A DNA stretch of 55,790 nucleotides from Paenibacillus profundus (GCF_021369635.1 NZ_JAJNBZ010000037.1:1-55790), one strand, 5' to 3'; shown: positions 16,765 through 25,827, numbered from the stretch's first letter. The notes: a model not told the origin generated them from the letters alone. Made by a program: numbers and translations.

Positions 16765-19089
16765 TTATTTGTGATTTGGGACAAAATCGGAAACGACGAG
16801 CACATCCATATGGCGGGCTGAACGAAGAATCGCACCCACTACGGATCGGCGCAGCAGCGTATGCAGCAATCCGCGTTGCGACTGGCCGATAATGATTTGC
16901 GTGCTCTTTTTTTCGTTGGCCTTATTCAGCAGCAGCAGCGGAATGTTCCGCGGAGAATGGGTCACATGCGCTTCGAATGTTCCGCCCAGACGCTCAGTCA
17001 ATGCTCTCAAGCTGTCCAGGCGCGCATGCAGCGATTCGGGAATGCTCATCTCGTCATGGACATATGTGACGATCCATTCCGCCTTCAAGCGATAGGCAAT
17101 GCGGAACCCTCTCCGGATAAGCCGTTCCGCATTCGGGCTGGCTGTCACGCCGACGAAGATGACCTCTCGTCTTCGCCATGGACCGCGCAAGGAGTCGTTG
17201 CGATCCCAAGACTCCAGCTTCTCATCGACGTCGTCCGCGATTTCCCGCAGCGCCAGCTCGCGCAGTGCGATGAGATTGCCGGTCTTGAAAAAGTGGTTCA
17301 ACGCTTGATCCACCTTGTTCAGCGCATAAATCTTCCCTTCCCTCATGCGCTGCTGCAGTGATTTCGGCGCTACGTCAATCAGCTCCACCTCGTCTGCCAT
17401 ATTCAAAATATTATCCGGCACCGTTTCCCGAACCCGGACCCCGGTAATTTGTTCGATCGCGTCGTTCAAGCTTTCCAAATGCTGCACATTGACCGTAGAG
17501 ATGACCGAAATGCCTGCGTCCAGGATGGCTGATACGTCTTCGTACCGTTTTTTGCGCTTGCTTCCCGGCACATTCGTATGGGCCAGCTCATCGACCAGCA
17601 CAACTTCGGGATTGCGCCGGATTATCGCTTCTGTATCCATCTCTTCGAGCTCAAATTCGCGATAACGCACCTGTTGACGCGGAATCGCGCACAGATCTCC
17701 CACCTGCTCCATCGTCTCTTGACGTTCATGCGTTTCCAGAAGACCGATGACGACATCGATCCCTTTGCGCAGCAAATCGTTCCCTTCGCGCAGCATTGTG
17801 TACGTCTTTCCAACACCTGGGGCCGCGCCAATATATACTTTAAACGTCCCTCGCTTCATCTGTTTAATTTTTTGCTCCATTTCTTTATTGCTCAGCCTGC
17901 GGTACCAATCGCGTTCCGACTCCTGATCATTGCGCTTCGTGGGAAGAATCCGCTCACCTTCCTTATTCGAGCGGTCAGCTACGAAAAAAACGTCGATGTT
18001 GTGGATTCGTGTCAATACATTGTTGACGATCGAACCCCGCCAGAACTCTTGCCAAGGCGTCTGCTTCGAATGGCCGATAACGATACGCGTGGCGTTATGC
18101 TCCATCGCGTACCGGACCAGCACCTTCGGAATGGCTCTGCGTGAAGGCACATGCAGTTCTTCGAATGAGGCCCCGATTTTGTCGGTCAGCTTCAATATAG
18201 AGCGCTTGAATGCTGCCGCGTCCTTCGTGAGCGGCCGCTGCGGATTCACAAGGGATACAACCCATAGGTCGCCATTCAATCGCTTGGCAATCTGTTGTCC
18301 GCGGCGGACATGAATGGAGCCGTTCCAATAGTACTGGGCAGATACCAAAATTCGTTCAGCCGTGCCGGAAGGCCCTGCCAAGCCTAACTGTTCCCTGTGC
18401 TTCTGCAGAGACTCATTCACATCTTCAGCTACAAGTCTGAGTGCCAATTCCCGCAATTTACCCAAGTTCCCGCGCTGGAACAGCGAGGCATCGGAATGAT
18501 ATCCTAGATTGCCTTCAGACACCCTCGTCAAAATCGTCTCCGGCGTGACGTCAATCAATCTCACTTCGTCCGCGAGATTGAGCACATCCGCCGACACCGT
18601 CTCCTCCACCGCAATGCCGGTCAAGCGGCGGGCGATCTCTGTCGCCCCTTCCAATTCATACACGTTAACTGTAGTGATGACGCTGATTCCGTGCTGCAAC
18701 AAATAGCGAATGTCTTCTTCACGTGTCGCAAACGGGGCACCTTTGCGGTTGCGGTGAGCCAGGCCATCGGTCAGCACGACTTCCGGATTCCGTTCGATGA
18801 GCGCATCCACGTTCAAATCTTTGCGTTCCACGCCGCCTTTGTGCCAGTGCATGCTCGGTATCCGTTCCAAGTCGCCGATTTGCTCGATCGTTTCCGGTCT
18901 TTGATTCGTAGATACAGCGCAAATGACGATATCAATACCTTGCTTCTTCAACATCTGTCCTTCGCGCAGCATATGATACGTCTTCCCCGAGCCGCTGACT
19001 GGACCGATATATACTTTTAATTTCCCGCGCCGGATGTCAGAGATGGATGCAAGAATTTCCTCTGGAGTTCTACGGCGAAAGCTGTCCAT
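16765..19089 (-). CDS. Tandem-duplicated KdpD sensor domain plus USP domain protein, no histidine kinase
   Basis: About 774 residues made of two complete copies of the KdpD N-terminal unit, each a P-loop KdpD domain followed by a universal-stress-protein domain. Counted from ATG 19089, copy 1 runs about 20-375 with Walker A GPVSGSGKT (29-37). Copy 2 runs about 400-774 with Walker A GAAPGVGKT (421-429) and the usual DELAHTN; in copy 1 that motif is DGLAHRN, so copy 1 is degenerate. The membrane, GAF and kinase parts of KdpD are absent. In staphylococci the KdpD USP domain binds c-di-AMP, so this protein may sense c-di-AMP or K+ without phosphotransfer. ATG 19089 is favoured by AAAGGGGA seven bases upstream; ATG 19119 is the alternative. 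It is the last gene of the kdp operon, and no kdpE is seen. Confidence 0.88.
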   Translation of the reverse strand: MDSFRRRTPEEILASISDIRRGKLKVYIGPVSGSGKTYHMLREGQMLKKQGIDIVICAVSTNQRPETIEQIGDLERIPSMHWHKGGVERKDLNVDALIERNPEVVLTDGLAHRNRKGAPFATREEDIRYLLQHGISVITTVNVYELEGATEIARRLTGIAVEETVSADVLNLADEVRLIDVTPETILTRVSEGNLGYHSDASLFQRGNLGKLRELALRLVAEDVNESLQKHREQLGLAGPSGTAERILVSAQYYWNGSIHVRRGQQIAKRLNGDLWVVSLVNPQRPLTKDAAAFKRSILKLTDKIGASFEELHVPSRRAIPKVLVRYAMEHNATRIVIGHSKQTPWQEFWRGSIVNNVLTRIHNIDVFFVADRSNKEGERILPTKRNDQESERDWYRRLSNKEMEQKIKQMKRGTFKVYIGAAPGVGKTYTMLREGNDLLRKGIDVVIGLLETHERQETMEQVGDLCAIPRQQVRYREFELEEMDTEAIIRRNPEVVLVDELAHTNVPGSKRKKRYEDVSAILDAGISVISTVNVQHLESLNDAIEQITGVRVRETVPDNILNMADEVELIDVAPKSLQQRMREGKIYALNKVDQALNHFFKTGNLIALRELALREIADDVDEKLESWDRNDSLRGPWRRREVIFVGVTASPNAERLIRRGFRIAYRLKAEWIVTYVHDEMSIPESLHARLDSLRALTERLGGTFEAHVTHSPRNIPLLLLNKANEKKSTQIIIGQSQRGLLHTLLRRSVVGAILRSARHMDVLVVSDFVPNHK

Positions 19090-19175
19090 TGAAGTTTCCC
19101 CTTTCCAGCAATTGTCCAAGTCGCAACTTTACAAATATTAATAAAAAAATCGACTGCGGTGCCCGCTCTTTATGC

Positions 19176-19209
19176 AGCGCCCTGCTCCACAGATGTGAAG
19201 CAGGGCGCT
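19176..19209 (-). terminator. Strong hairpin between kdpC and kdpD-like gene
   Basis: Perfect 11-bp GC-rich arms (19176-19186, 19199-19209) with a 12-base loop. No T run follows on the minus strand, so it more likely tunes expression or stabilises the kdpFABC part of the message than fully terminates. Confidence 0.55.
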
Positions 19210-19231
19210 CAACCAAGTAATGGAAGCGGCT

Positions 19232-19846
19232 TTATTTTTTCATCATCTCATCTACAGCCAAGTTCAGCTTCAGCACATTGACCCGCGGTTCGCCAAAGAG
19301 GCCAAGCGAGCGCCCTTCGGTATGCTGCGCAACGATCTTGTCGAGCTCGGCTGCTGGAATTCCCGTCAGCTTGCTTATTCGTGGAATTTGCACTTCCGCC
19401 GAATCCGGAGTGATGTGAGGATCCAATCCTGAGCCCGAATTCGTAATCAAATCTGCCGGCAGCTCGCTTACCGGCACATCAGGATTGCTCTTCTGCCAAT
19501 CCGCAACCGATTGCTGCACCCGCTTCACCAGTTCAGGATTAGACGGACCGTAGTTGTTCGATCCCGATGCATCCGCCGCATATTCAATGCTTGATACGCG
19601 TCCTTGGAAATAATGCGGGTCCGTAAATTTCTGCCCAATTAACTCCGATCCGATAATGCCGCCTTCCGTATTCTTGATGAAGCTTCCTTCCGCATAGCTG
19701 GGCATGAGGAGCTGCGCCAGACCGGTGCATACTAATGGATAAATAATTCCGCACATAATAATAAACAAAATGCCGATTCTGACAATCGAAAATAGATAAG
19801 AGCTTCCGGAAACGTCCGCTGCCGTTTCATTTGTCATTGGTTTCAT
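19232..19846 (-). CDS. kdpC: Potassium-transporting ATPase subunit KdpC
   Basis: The 204-residue single-span subunit that stabilises the KdpFABC complex and aids ATP binding to KdpB. One N-terminal membrane segment (about 20-42) is followed by an external domain with family motifs IGSELIGQKFTDPHYFQGR, SGSNNYGPSNPEL, SGSGLDPHITPDSA and the C-terminal VNVLKLNLAVDEM. ATG 19837 has AAAGG at better spacing than ATG 19846, so the first three residues are uncertain. It follows kdpB by 16 bases. Confidence 0.97.
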   Translation of the reverse strand: MKPMTNETAADVSGSSYLFSIVRIGILFIIMCGIIYPLVCTGLAQLLMPSYAEGSFIKNTEGGIIGSELIGQKFTDPHYFQGRVSSIEYAADASGSNNYGPSNPELVKRVQQSVADWQKSNPDVPVSELPADLITNSGSGLDPHITPDSAEVQIPRISKLTGIPAAELDKIVAQHTEGRSLGLFGEPRVNVLKLNLAVDEMMKK

Positions 19847-19862
19847 CCTTTTTCATTCCTCT

Positions 19863-21896
19863 CTATATCCATAGATTTACGGCCATATCGATAAGCTTGA
19901 TGCCAATGAACGGAACGATAATTCCGCCCAGACCGTAAATGATGATGTTGCGGCTCAACAGCTGCGACGAGCTCATCGGTTTATACGTTACACCTTTCAT
20001 CGCCAACGGAATGAGCAGCGGAATAATAATCGCATTGAAGATTAACGCTGACAAAATCGCCGAAGTCGGGGAACCTAGTCCCATGATGTTCAAAGCCTCC
20101 ATATGCGGAATTGCAAGTGTAAACATCGCCGGGATAATGGCAAAATACTTCGCCACGTCGTTCGCAATACTGAAGGTTGTCAGTGCGCCGCGCGTCATAA
20201 GCAACTGCTTGCCGATTGCGACCACTTCGATAATTTTGGACGGGTCGGAGTCTAGATCGACCATGTTCGCCGCTTCCTTCGCCGCCACGGTGCCGCTGTT
20301 CATCGCAAGTCCCACATCCGCTTGCGCCAAGGCTGGCGCATCATTCGTCCCGTCACCGGTCATAGCGACCAGCTTTCCTTCAGCTTGTTCGCGGCGAATG
20401 ACCGCAATTTTGTCTTCCGGCTTGCTCTCCGCAATGAAATCATCCACGCCTGCTTCCCGTGCAATCGTGGCAGCGGTAAGCGGATTGTCGCCCGTGCACA
20501 TAATCGTCTTGATCCCCATTTTGCGCAGCTGGTCGAACCGTTCCTTCATGCCCGGCTTCACCGTATCCTTCAAATAAATGATGCCGTACATGACATTGTC
20601 GACAGCGACTGCCAGCGGCGTGCCGCCCTCCCGCGCAACCGCGTTCGCTTTGTCATCCAAGTCGGCGGGAATGACACCGCCTTGCGCAGCCACCCATGTC
20701 TTCACGGCGTCAACCGCCCCTTTGCGCACTTGGCGTCCATCCAGCAAATCGATGCCGCTCATCCGAGTTTCCGCTTTAAATTCGATAAATTCGCCGCCTT
20801 CCGCAAGAGAGGCTTCATACGAAAGCTGCTGTTTCTTCATCAGCTCGATGACCGATCGCCCCTCCGGCGTTTCATCCTTCACCGAGCTGATCGCTGCCCA
20901 TTCTGCTACTGCAGCGAGCGATTGGTCGCTGACAGGAATGAATTCGCTTGCCATCCGGTTCCCGAACGTAATCGTGCCGGTCTTATCGAGAATCATCGTA
21001 TTAATATCTCCAGCCGCTTCCACCGCTTTACCGGACATCGCCAGTACGTTGAATTGGGTCACGCGGTCCATCCCGGCGATCCCGATAGCGGACAACAGCC
21101 CGCCAATCGTCGTCGGAATGAGGCAGACAAGCAGGGAAATGAGCACTGGAATTTCCAATTCGATTCCTAAATAATTCGCTATCGGGGCAAGCGTCACGAC
21201 AACGATGAGGAAAATGAGCGTCAAGCTGATAAGCAACGTGTTCAATGCGATTTCGTTCGGCGTTTTCTGCCGCTTCGCCCCTTCGACGAGCGATATCATC
21301 CGATCCATGAACGATTCGCCCGGGTCACTCGTAATCTTCACCGTAATCTTGTCGCTGACGACCCGAGTGCCGCCGGTGACGGAACTGAAATCTCCGCCCG
21401 CTTCCTTGATGACCGGGGCCGATTCACCGGTAATCGCGGATTCATCAACCGAAGCCAGACCTTTAATAACTTCACCGTCACCCGGAATCATTTCGCCTTG
21501 CGCTACGATGACGATATCCCCTTTACGCAGTTCGGCCGACGATACAACCTTGATTCCATTGCCGACTACTTTGTTCGCGACGATATCTTTCTTCGCCTTC
21601 TTCAACGAATCCGCCTGCGCCTTGCCCCGCCCTTCGGCGAGGGCCTCTGCGAAGTTGGCGAACAGCACGGTAAACAACAAAATAAAGAACACGGTCACGT
21701 TAAAACCGATACGCTCCTCCGCGCCAAAAACTTCTGGCAAAAGCACCATGAGAAGAACGACGAGCGTTCCCAATTCAACCACGAACATGACCGGATTTTT
21801 CATCATGATTACGGGATTGAGCTTCTTAATACTATCTATCGCAGCTTGCTTGATCAATTCGCCGGTTAACAACGATTTTTTGTTGGCTGAGTTCAT
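19863..21896 (-). CDS. kdpB: Potassium-transporting P-type ATPase subunit KdpB
   Basis: The 677-residue catalytic P-type ATPase subunit, which energises high-affinity K+ import. The phosphorylation motif [11 protein letters not shown], the TGES loop (ITGESAPV), the nucleotide-binding KGA segment and the hinge [18 protein letters not shown] are all intact. Seven hydrophobic segments are arranged as in KdpB, and the length is normal. The start ATG has GAGGTG nine bases upstream. It sits between kdpA and kdpC and shows no sign of decay. Confidence 0.98.
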   Translation of the reverse strand: MNSANKKSLLTGELIKQAAIDSIKKLNPVIMMKNPVMFVVELGTLVVLLMVLLPEVFGAEERIGFNVTVFFILLFTVLFANFAEALAEGRGKAQADSLKKAKKDIVANKVVGNGIKVVSSAELRKGDIVIVAQGEMIPGDGEVIKGLASVDESAITGESAPVIKEAGGDFSSVTGGTRVVSDKITVKITSDPGESFMDRMISLVEGAKRQKTPNEIALNTLLISLTLIFLIVVVTLAPIANYLGIELEIPVLISLLVCLIPTTIGGLLSAIGIAGMDRVTQFNVLAMSGKAVEAAGDINTMILDKTGTITFGNRMASEFIPVSDQSLAAVAEWAAISSVKDETPEGRSVIELMKKQQLSYEASLAEGGEFIEFKAETRMSGIDLLDGRQVRKGAVDAVKTWVAAQGGVIPADLDDKANAVAREGGTPLAVAVDNVMYGIIYLKDTVKPGMKERFDQLRKMGIKTIMCTGDNPLTAATIAREAGVDDFIAESKPEDKIAVIRREQAEGKLVAMTGDGTNDAPALAQADVGLAMNSGTVAAKEAANMVDLDSDPSKIIEVVAIGKQLLMTRGALTTFSIANDVAKYFAIIPAMFTLAIPHMEALNIMGLGSPTSAILSALIFNAIIIPLLIPLAMKGVTYKPMSSSQLLSRNIIIYGLGGIIVPFIGIKLIDMAVNLWI

Positions 21897-21955
21897 TTCC
21901 GTTTCACCTCATCTACTAGTTCCTGATCAAAAGGGATATTATTGAACAACCTCTA

Positions 21956-23635
21956 CTATCGGAGTGTCAGATGTTCCGCAATGGGTCCCAATACAAGCAC
22001 GGGCAAGAAGGTCAGTGCGCCGATAATGAACACGGTTCCGACGAGGATGGCCGTATACAGCGCATTGTCCGTACGAAACGTTCCGATCGTTTCTGGTATC
22101 CACTGCTTCTTAACCATCGAGCCTGCTACACCGAGCAGCGCAATAATCGAGATATACCGTCCGAACAGCATAACCAGGCCCGTAGAAATATTCCAAAATG
22201 GCGTGTTGTCTGCCAGCCCCTCGAATCCAGATCCATTGTTTGCTGCCGACGACGTAAACTCATACAGCACTTGAGAGATGCCGTGATAACCCGGATTGGT
22301 TATGGACCCCCTGCCCAAATCGGTCAGGAAAGCGATCGCCGTTGGAACTAAAATAATGAACGGATGGGCCAAAATAGCAATCGCCACCAGCTTCATTTCC
22401 CTGGCCTCAATCTTGCGCCCCAGAAATTCCGGCGTTCTCCCGACCATAAGACCGCACAAGAACACGCCCAGTATGGCATACATCAACATATTGACCAAGC
22501 CGACACCGTCTCCGCCGAACACGCAGTTCAGCATCATTTGCCCCAGCGGCACTAAGCCGCCGAGCGGCGTTAATGTATCATGCATATTGTTGACTGTGCC
22601 GGTCGTAGCTGCCGTCGTTACGGTCGTGAATAGGGCGGATTGGGCAATGCCGAAGCGCACCTCCTTCCCCTCCATGCTGCCTTGCGCAGCATCGATGCCA
22701 AGTGCGTTTATCGCCGGATTGCCTTGGCTTTCCGCATAATAGGCCAGCGACAAAAACATGAGAAACAGCATGCTCATCGCACCGAAGATGACCCACCCTT
22801 GCTTCTGATTGCGGGCAAATTTGCCGAAGGTGTAAGTCAATGCAGCCGGGATGCACCACATCGATAATATCTCAATCACATTCGTAAGCGGGTTCGGGTT
22901 CTCGAACGGATGAGAAGAGTTCACCCCGAAAAATCCGCCGCCGTTCGTACCCAAGTGCTTAATCGACACCAGCGAGGCAACCGGGCCCCGCGCAATTGAT
23001 TGCACGTCTCCTTGCAGCGTTGTCGCCTGCACCGTAGCCCCGAAGGTTTGCGGAACTTGCAATGCAACAAGAATAAGCGTCACAACAACTGCGAGTGGCA
23101 GCAGTAAGCGCGTATGCGCCTTGACAAAGTCAACGAAAAAGTTGCCAAGCGTATTTCCTTTGGACGTAATCCCGCGAATAAAGGCGATGGCCACGACGAT
23201 ACCGGTGGCCGCTGACGTGAACATCATCATCATAATGACCGCCATTTGCGAGAAATAGGTCAGCCCGGATTCACCGCTGTAATGCTGTAAATTCGTGTTT
23301 GTCATAAAGCTGATAATCGTATTGAACGAGAGTGTCGGCTCCATATTGTCGATGCCGTTCGGATTCAGCGGCAGCAACTTCTGCACTCGCAAAATGATAT
23401 ATCCTAGCACGACCAGCACAATGTTGGTCAAAATCAAACTGAGCGTATATTTCTTCCACGACATGCCGGAGCGGTTCTTCAGACCCGCAATGCCATAAAT
23501 GACATTCTCGAACGGTGTAAACAGCTTGTCGGTCCGGTTCGGTTGATTAGAGAACACATGGTACATATAGCTCCCTAATGGTTTGACAAGTAGAAGCAGC
23601 AGAATAAGAACCGCCGCAATTTGCAAAATCCCCAT
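21956..23635 (-). CDS. kdpA: Potassium-transporting ATPase subunit KdpA
   Basis: The 559-residue channel-like subunit that selects K+ in the Kdp pump. It is related to the KtrB/TrkH superfamily, with four pore-loop repeats; recognisable are TNTNLQHYSGESGLTYFSQM, LGTNGGGFFGVNSSHPFENP, TTAATTGTVNNMHDTLTPLG and SSAANNGSGFEGL. About ten membrane segments are present. ATG 23635 follows GAGGGGGAG. It is 39 bases downstream of kdpF and 59 bases upstream of kdpB. Confidence 0.98.
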   Translation of the reverse strand: MGILQIAAVLILLLLLVKPLGSYMYHVFSNQPNRTDKLFTPFENVIYGIAGLKNRSGMSWKKYTLSLILTNIVLVVLGYIILRVQKLLPLNPNGIDNMEPTLSFNTIISFMTNTNLQHYSGESGLTYFSQMAVIMMMMFTSAATGIVVAIAFIRGITSKGNTLGNFFVDFVKAHTRLLLPLAVVVTLILVALQVPQTFGATVQATTLQGDVQSIARGPVASLVSIKHLGTNGGGFFGVNSSHPFENPNPLTNVIEILSMWCIPAALTYTFGKFARNQKQGWVIFGAMSMLFLMFLSLAYYAESQGNPAINALGIDAAQGSMEGKEVRFGIAQSALFTTVTTAATTGTVNNMHDTLTPLGGLVPLGQMMLNCVFGGDGVGLVNMLMYAILGVFLCGLMVGRTPEFLGRKIEAREMKLVAIAILAHPFIILVPTAIAFLTDLGRGSITNPGYHGISQVLYEFTSSAANNGSGFEGLADNTPFWNISTGLVMLFGRYISIIALLGVAGSMVKKQWIPETIGTFRTDNALYTAILVGTVFIIGALTFLPVLVLGPIAEHLTLR

Positions 23636-23674
23636 GGATAGGCTCCCCCTCTAATGTATAAGTCCGTCGTTCGG

Positions 23675-23752
23675 TTAAAATTTTTCCGGATGAATCAGCG
23701 CGTAAATTAAGTACAGGAACAGAAACACGATACAAATAGTGAGGAACATCAT
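23675..23752 (-). CDS. kdpF: KdpF, small membrane subunit of the Kdp pump
   Basis: A 25-residue single-span peptide, MMFLTICIVFLFLYLIYALI followed by HPEKF, which has the classic KdpF ending (Y-L-I-x-A-L-x-x-PEKF). In other bacteria KdpF stabilises the KdpABC complex. GGGAGG lies nine bases upstream. Its start overlaps the stop of another tiny reading frame, suggesting translational coupling. It is small enough to be missed by routine gene calling. Confidence 0.92.
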   Translation of the reverse strand: MMFLTICIVFLFLYLIYALIHPEKF

Positions 23753-23859
23753 CGTTCGTTTCCTCCCGTTTGTTCGACAACTTTGCCGCACCATGCCAAA
23801 AATCCGCAGAACATGGAAAAGACAAGGGCTAGAGCAGCAATCATATATAGATCAGACAT
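23749..23859 (-). CDS. Small membrane peptide preceding kdpF
   Basis: A 36-residue frame beginning MSDLYMIAALALVFSMFCGF and continuing LAWCGKVVEQTGGNER. It has one transmembrane helix ending in a W-C pair and a polar tail. The ATG has GAGAGG seven bases upstream, and its TGA overlaps the kdpF start codons (ATGATG), so the two are probably translated together. Comparable tiny membrane ORFs precede kdpF in some other bacteria, from memory. It lies directly after the proximal riboswitch terminator and is the first gene of the operon. It may be an unrecognised Kdp accessory subunit; that function is inferred only from position. Confidence 0.65.
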   Translation of the reverse strand: MSDLYMIAALALVFSMFCGFLAWCGKVVEQTGGNER

Positions 23860-23920
23860 GTGACGACCTCTCTTCATTAGCATTGTTTTTAACACGCAAT
23901 CGTGCTCTCACGCCCAAAAA

Positions 23921-23967
23921 AGGCAATAAAAAAGAAACCTGCGAGAAAAGGAACTTTCTCGTGGTTT
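23921..23967 (-). terminator. Terminator of proximal c-di-AMP riboswitch
   Basis: On the minus strand, AAACC and GAGAAA pair with TTTCTC and GGTTT (23935-23967), followed by CTTTTTTATT. It lies between the proximal riboswitch and the first kdp operon gene, as expected of an off-switch expression platform. Confidence 0.88.
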
Positions 23968-24002
23968 CCGGGCACAGTCTATTAAACCGTGTCACACACG
24001 AC

Positions 24003-24168
24003 GATCGTTGCCTCTCTCCGTACGCTTACGAGGTTAGCTGACGGATTCGGGCGCGAGAGTCGCCCTACCGACAGTGAACTGTCGGATTCACCCCGTGAGC
24101 TCGGTCAACTATGCGCCCAAGCTCGTTGGTTCCCCCGCTTTCTGCTTTACAGAAATTAAGCGATAAAT
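24003..24168 (-). ncRNA. c-di-AMP riboswitch (ydaO/yuaA class), proximal copy
   Basis: Read on the minus strand, the class hallmarks appear in order: ATCGCTTAATTTCTG, GCGGGGGAACCAAC, GGGGTGAATCC, GTAGGGCGACTC, CCGAATCCGTCAGCTAACC and CTCGTAAGCGTACGGAGAG. These match the known ydaO consensus. The class turns genes off when c-di-AMP is high, which occurs when potassium is plentiful. This copy is nearer the kdp genes and has its own downstream terminator. Confidence 0.95.
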
Positions 24169-24210
24169 TTGAAAAGGTACAAGCTATGATTTTCATTATT
24201 TTCATGGGAA

Positions 24211-24246
24211 GACAATAAAAAGCCACAGAGGCATAAACCCTGTGGC
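24211..24246 (-). terminator. Terminator of distal c-di-AMP riboswitch
   Basis: GCCACAG (24222-24228) pairs with CTGTGGC (24240-24246). On the minus strand the stem is followed by TTTTTATTGTC. It lies between the two riboswitches, so transcripts must pass two separate checkpoints. Confidence 0.88.
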
Positions 24247-24267
24247 CGATTAATCGATCACGAGTCC

Positions 24268-24458
24268 TCATCCTCTCTCCTACGCTTACGAGGTTAGCTG
24301 ACGGATTCGGGCAGTGAGAGTTGCCCTACCCCGGAATTAGACCCATGGAATCCAATTCCGCAGGATTCACCCCATGACCGTTCTCCGACTCTCACATCGG
24401 AATTCGATCAGATGTTGGTTCCCCCGCTTTCTGCTGTGCAGAAATTAAGCGATTCAGA
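24268..24458 (-). ncRNA. c-di-AMP riboswitch (ydaO/yuaA class), distal copy
   Basis: A second complete aptamer with the same conserved blocks: TCGCTTAATTTCTG, GCGGGGGAACCAAC, GGGGTGAATCC, GTAGGGCAACTC, CCGAATCCGTCAGCTAACC and CTCGTAAGCGTAGGAGAG. Its variable stems differ from those of the proximal copy, for example a longer GGAATTGGATTC arm, so this is not a recent exact duplication. It begins about 25 bases after the predicted transcription start. Confidence 0.95.
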
Positions 24459-24489
24459 ATGCTGAACGGATAATTTAATTCATGAACGT

Positions 24490-24518
24490 ATATTACGTCT
24501 CGGCAGTTACTTTGTAAA
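24490..24518 (-). promoter_or_regulatory. Promoter of the kdp operon
   Basis: On the minus strand, TTTACA (24513-24518) and TAATAT (24490-24495) are separated by exactly 17 bases. Initiation near 24483 would place the distal riboswitch right at the 5' end of the message. No KdpE-type site was recognised. Confidence 0.65.
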
Positions 24519-24876
24519 GCAGCCAAATTTCCAAAAATGACTAGAAAACGGCAGCTTTTGGTCTGCCAAAATCGATTTACACTTCTAAATCCATTTATCG
24601 CGTTCATTATCTCGTTCTTGCTCGGTATTTCAGAATACTTCCTCTATAGGGCGCATCATATGAGCACAGTCTCCCTTCACCCATTTTGCGCAGAAATCGT
24701 GATGCGGTTTCTGCATTTTCAGAAAACATTAGCTTTTCGAAGAAACAACCGTAAAATCGCGAAATAAACAGTTCCTATTTGTAAACAAAACCAATTTCCC
24801 AGCCGATTCGATGAAAATACACGGTTTTTTAACTGTTTTCACATTGTACAAAGCATAAAGGAAAGGAGTAAGATAC

Positions 24877-24969
24877 GTGTCGTACACCATCATTCTTTCG
24901 ATCGCTGAATTCTTGAAGCAAGGAGCGGGGGACCCATCAGGACCTTTTCTGACTTGGTTTAATCATTAG
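24877..24969 (+). CDS. Possible 30-residue peptide
   Basis: A GTG-started frame, VSYTIILSIAEFLKQGAGDP then SGPFLTWFNH, preceded by AAAGGAAAGGAG at good spacing. It ends just before a decayed enolase-type fragment, so it could be a leader or coupled peptide. No family is recognised, and expression rests only on the ribosome binding site. Confidence 0.3.
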   Translation: MSYTIILSIAEFLKQGAGDPSGPFLTWFNH

Positions 24970-25336
24970 CAATTTGGAATTGTATCAAATATCTGTGTCG
25001 TCCGGACACGGATTGGAAGGCGGCTCAAGGCCGCTAACGTTGGTATTGAAAATTTCCTGCGCAAACGGCGCCGTTGGTTGGGGCAAGTTACTGTTTTATC
25101 ATACTGCTCCGCACTTTGATCTCATTCACTGGTCGCGGCGGCTGGATCAGGTAAAAGGGAAAACTGTAGTGGAAGCATTCGAGCTTTTGGAGGAGATGAA
25201 GGGAACGTGGTGCTTTGAGAAAGTTCAGCTTGCAAAGCTCGCCTTAAGGGATTTACTTCCTCTGTCCAGACACCGTTTCTGTCCAAAGGAACGCCTCTTA
25301 ATGGAGAGATCGCAAGCCTATTATTGCATTATCTGA
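24970..25336 (+). pseudogene. Decayed N-terminal fragment of enolase-superfamily enzyme
   Basis: The frame contains SRPLTLVLKISCANGAVGWG, resembling the N-terminal capping domain of mandelate racemase/muconate lactonizing enzymes (…VKIxTDEGxVGWGE), and later VVEAFELLEEMKG and LAKLALRDLL. After about 95 residues the frame seems to shift near 25265, where another frame reads PLNGEIASLLLHYLNEL. The catalytic barrel is missing, and no ribosome binding site precedes it. It is probably a remnant; the family assignment is tentative. Confidence 0.35.
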
Positions 25337-25360
25337 ATGAGCTGCGGATAAACAGCGAAA

Positions 25361-25378
25361 GCCCCCAAAATTGGGGGC
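25361..25378 (-). terminator. Terminator after two-gene membrane/zinc-ribbon unit
   Basis: A perfect palindrome GCCCCCAAAATTGGGGGC followed on the minus strand by TTTCGCTGTTT, 30 bases after the stop of the membrane protein gene. Confidence 0.7.
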
Positions 25379-25407
25379 CGTATGTATATTTGAACTCAAT
25401 GAATAAG

Positions 25408-25827
25408 TCAGGCTGCTTGCTCCGCAAAAGAAGAGGCCGAGTATTTAAATGCGAGATAACCGAGGTAAGCATATACAGCTACAGAGATCAGGGAATTAAC
25501 ACTAATGGCCATAAAGGGAAACAAAATCAGAACGGCTTTCGCCCAAAGGCCATACGGCAAATACTTGATATCGCTGGATATAAGCGTCAGCCATACTCCT
25601 AGCAGAAAGGAATAACCGGCAACCGCGCTTAACGGAATCGTATAAAACATAAAGTCCAAGACACCATAGCTGGAATAGGGCAGCACCTTGAACAGTAAAG
25701 CTTGAAGAAACCCGACTCCTATCCCGCCAAATAATAAATACAGCCTAAAAGGCGAAAGAACTTGAATAAATGAAAAGGACAACAACCAGGTTCTCAATTC
25801 ACGAATTGCATTGGAAAATTGCTGCAT
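25408..25827 (-). CDS. Small membrane protein, four predicted spans
   Basis: A 139-residue hydrophobic protein starting MQQFSNAIRELRTWLLSFSF, with four probable membrane helices (for example LYLLFGGIGVGFLQALLF, VLDFMFYTIPLSAVAGYSFL and ISVNSLISVAVYAYLGYLAF). No family is recognised. ATG 25827 has AAGGAGGT nine bases upstream; the longer in-frame extension overlaps the preceding gene and is rejected. It lies 14 bases after the zinc-ribbon gene, so the two form an operon ending at the palindromic terminator. Confidence 0.75.
   Translation of the reverse strand: MQQFSNAIRELRTWLLSFSFIQVLSPFRLYLLFGGIGVGFLQALLFKVLPYSSYGVLDFMFYTIPLSAVAGYSFLLGVWLTLISSDIKYLPYGLWAKAVLILFPFMAISVNSLISVAVYAYLGYLAFKYSASSFAEQAA

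Noticed and set aside
20322..21170. 282-codon plus-strand frame within kdpB
   Set aside because: It is antisense to a fully conserved kdpB and has no initiation signals.
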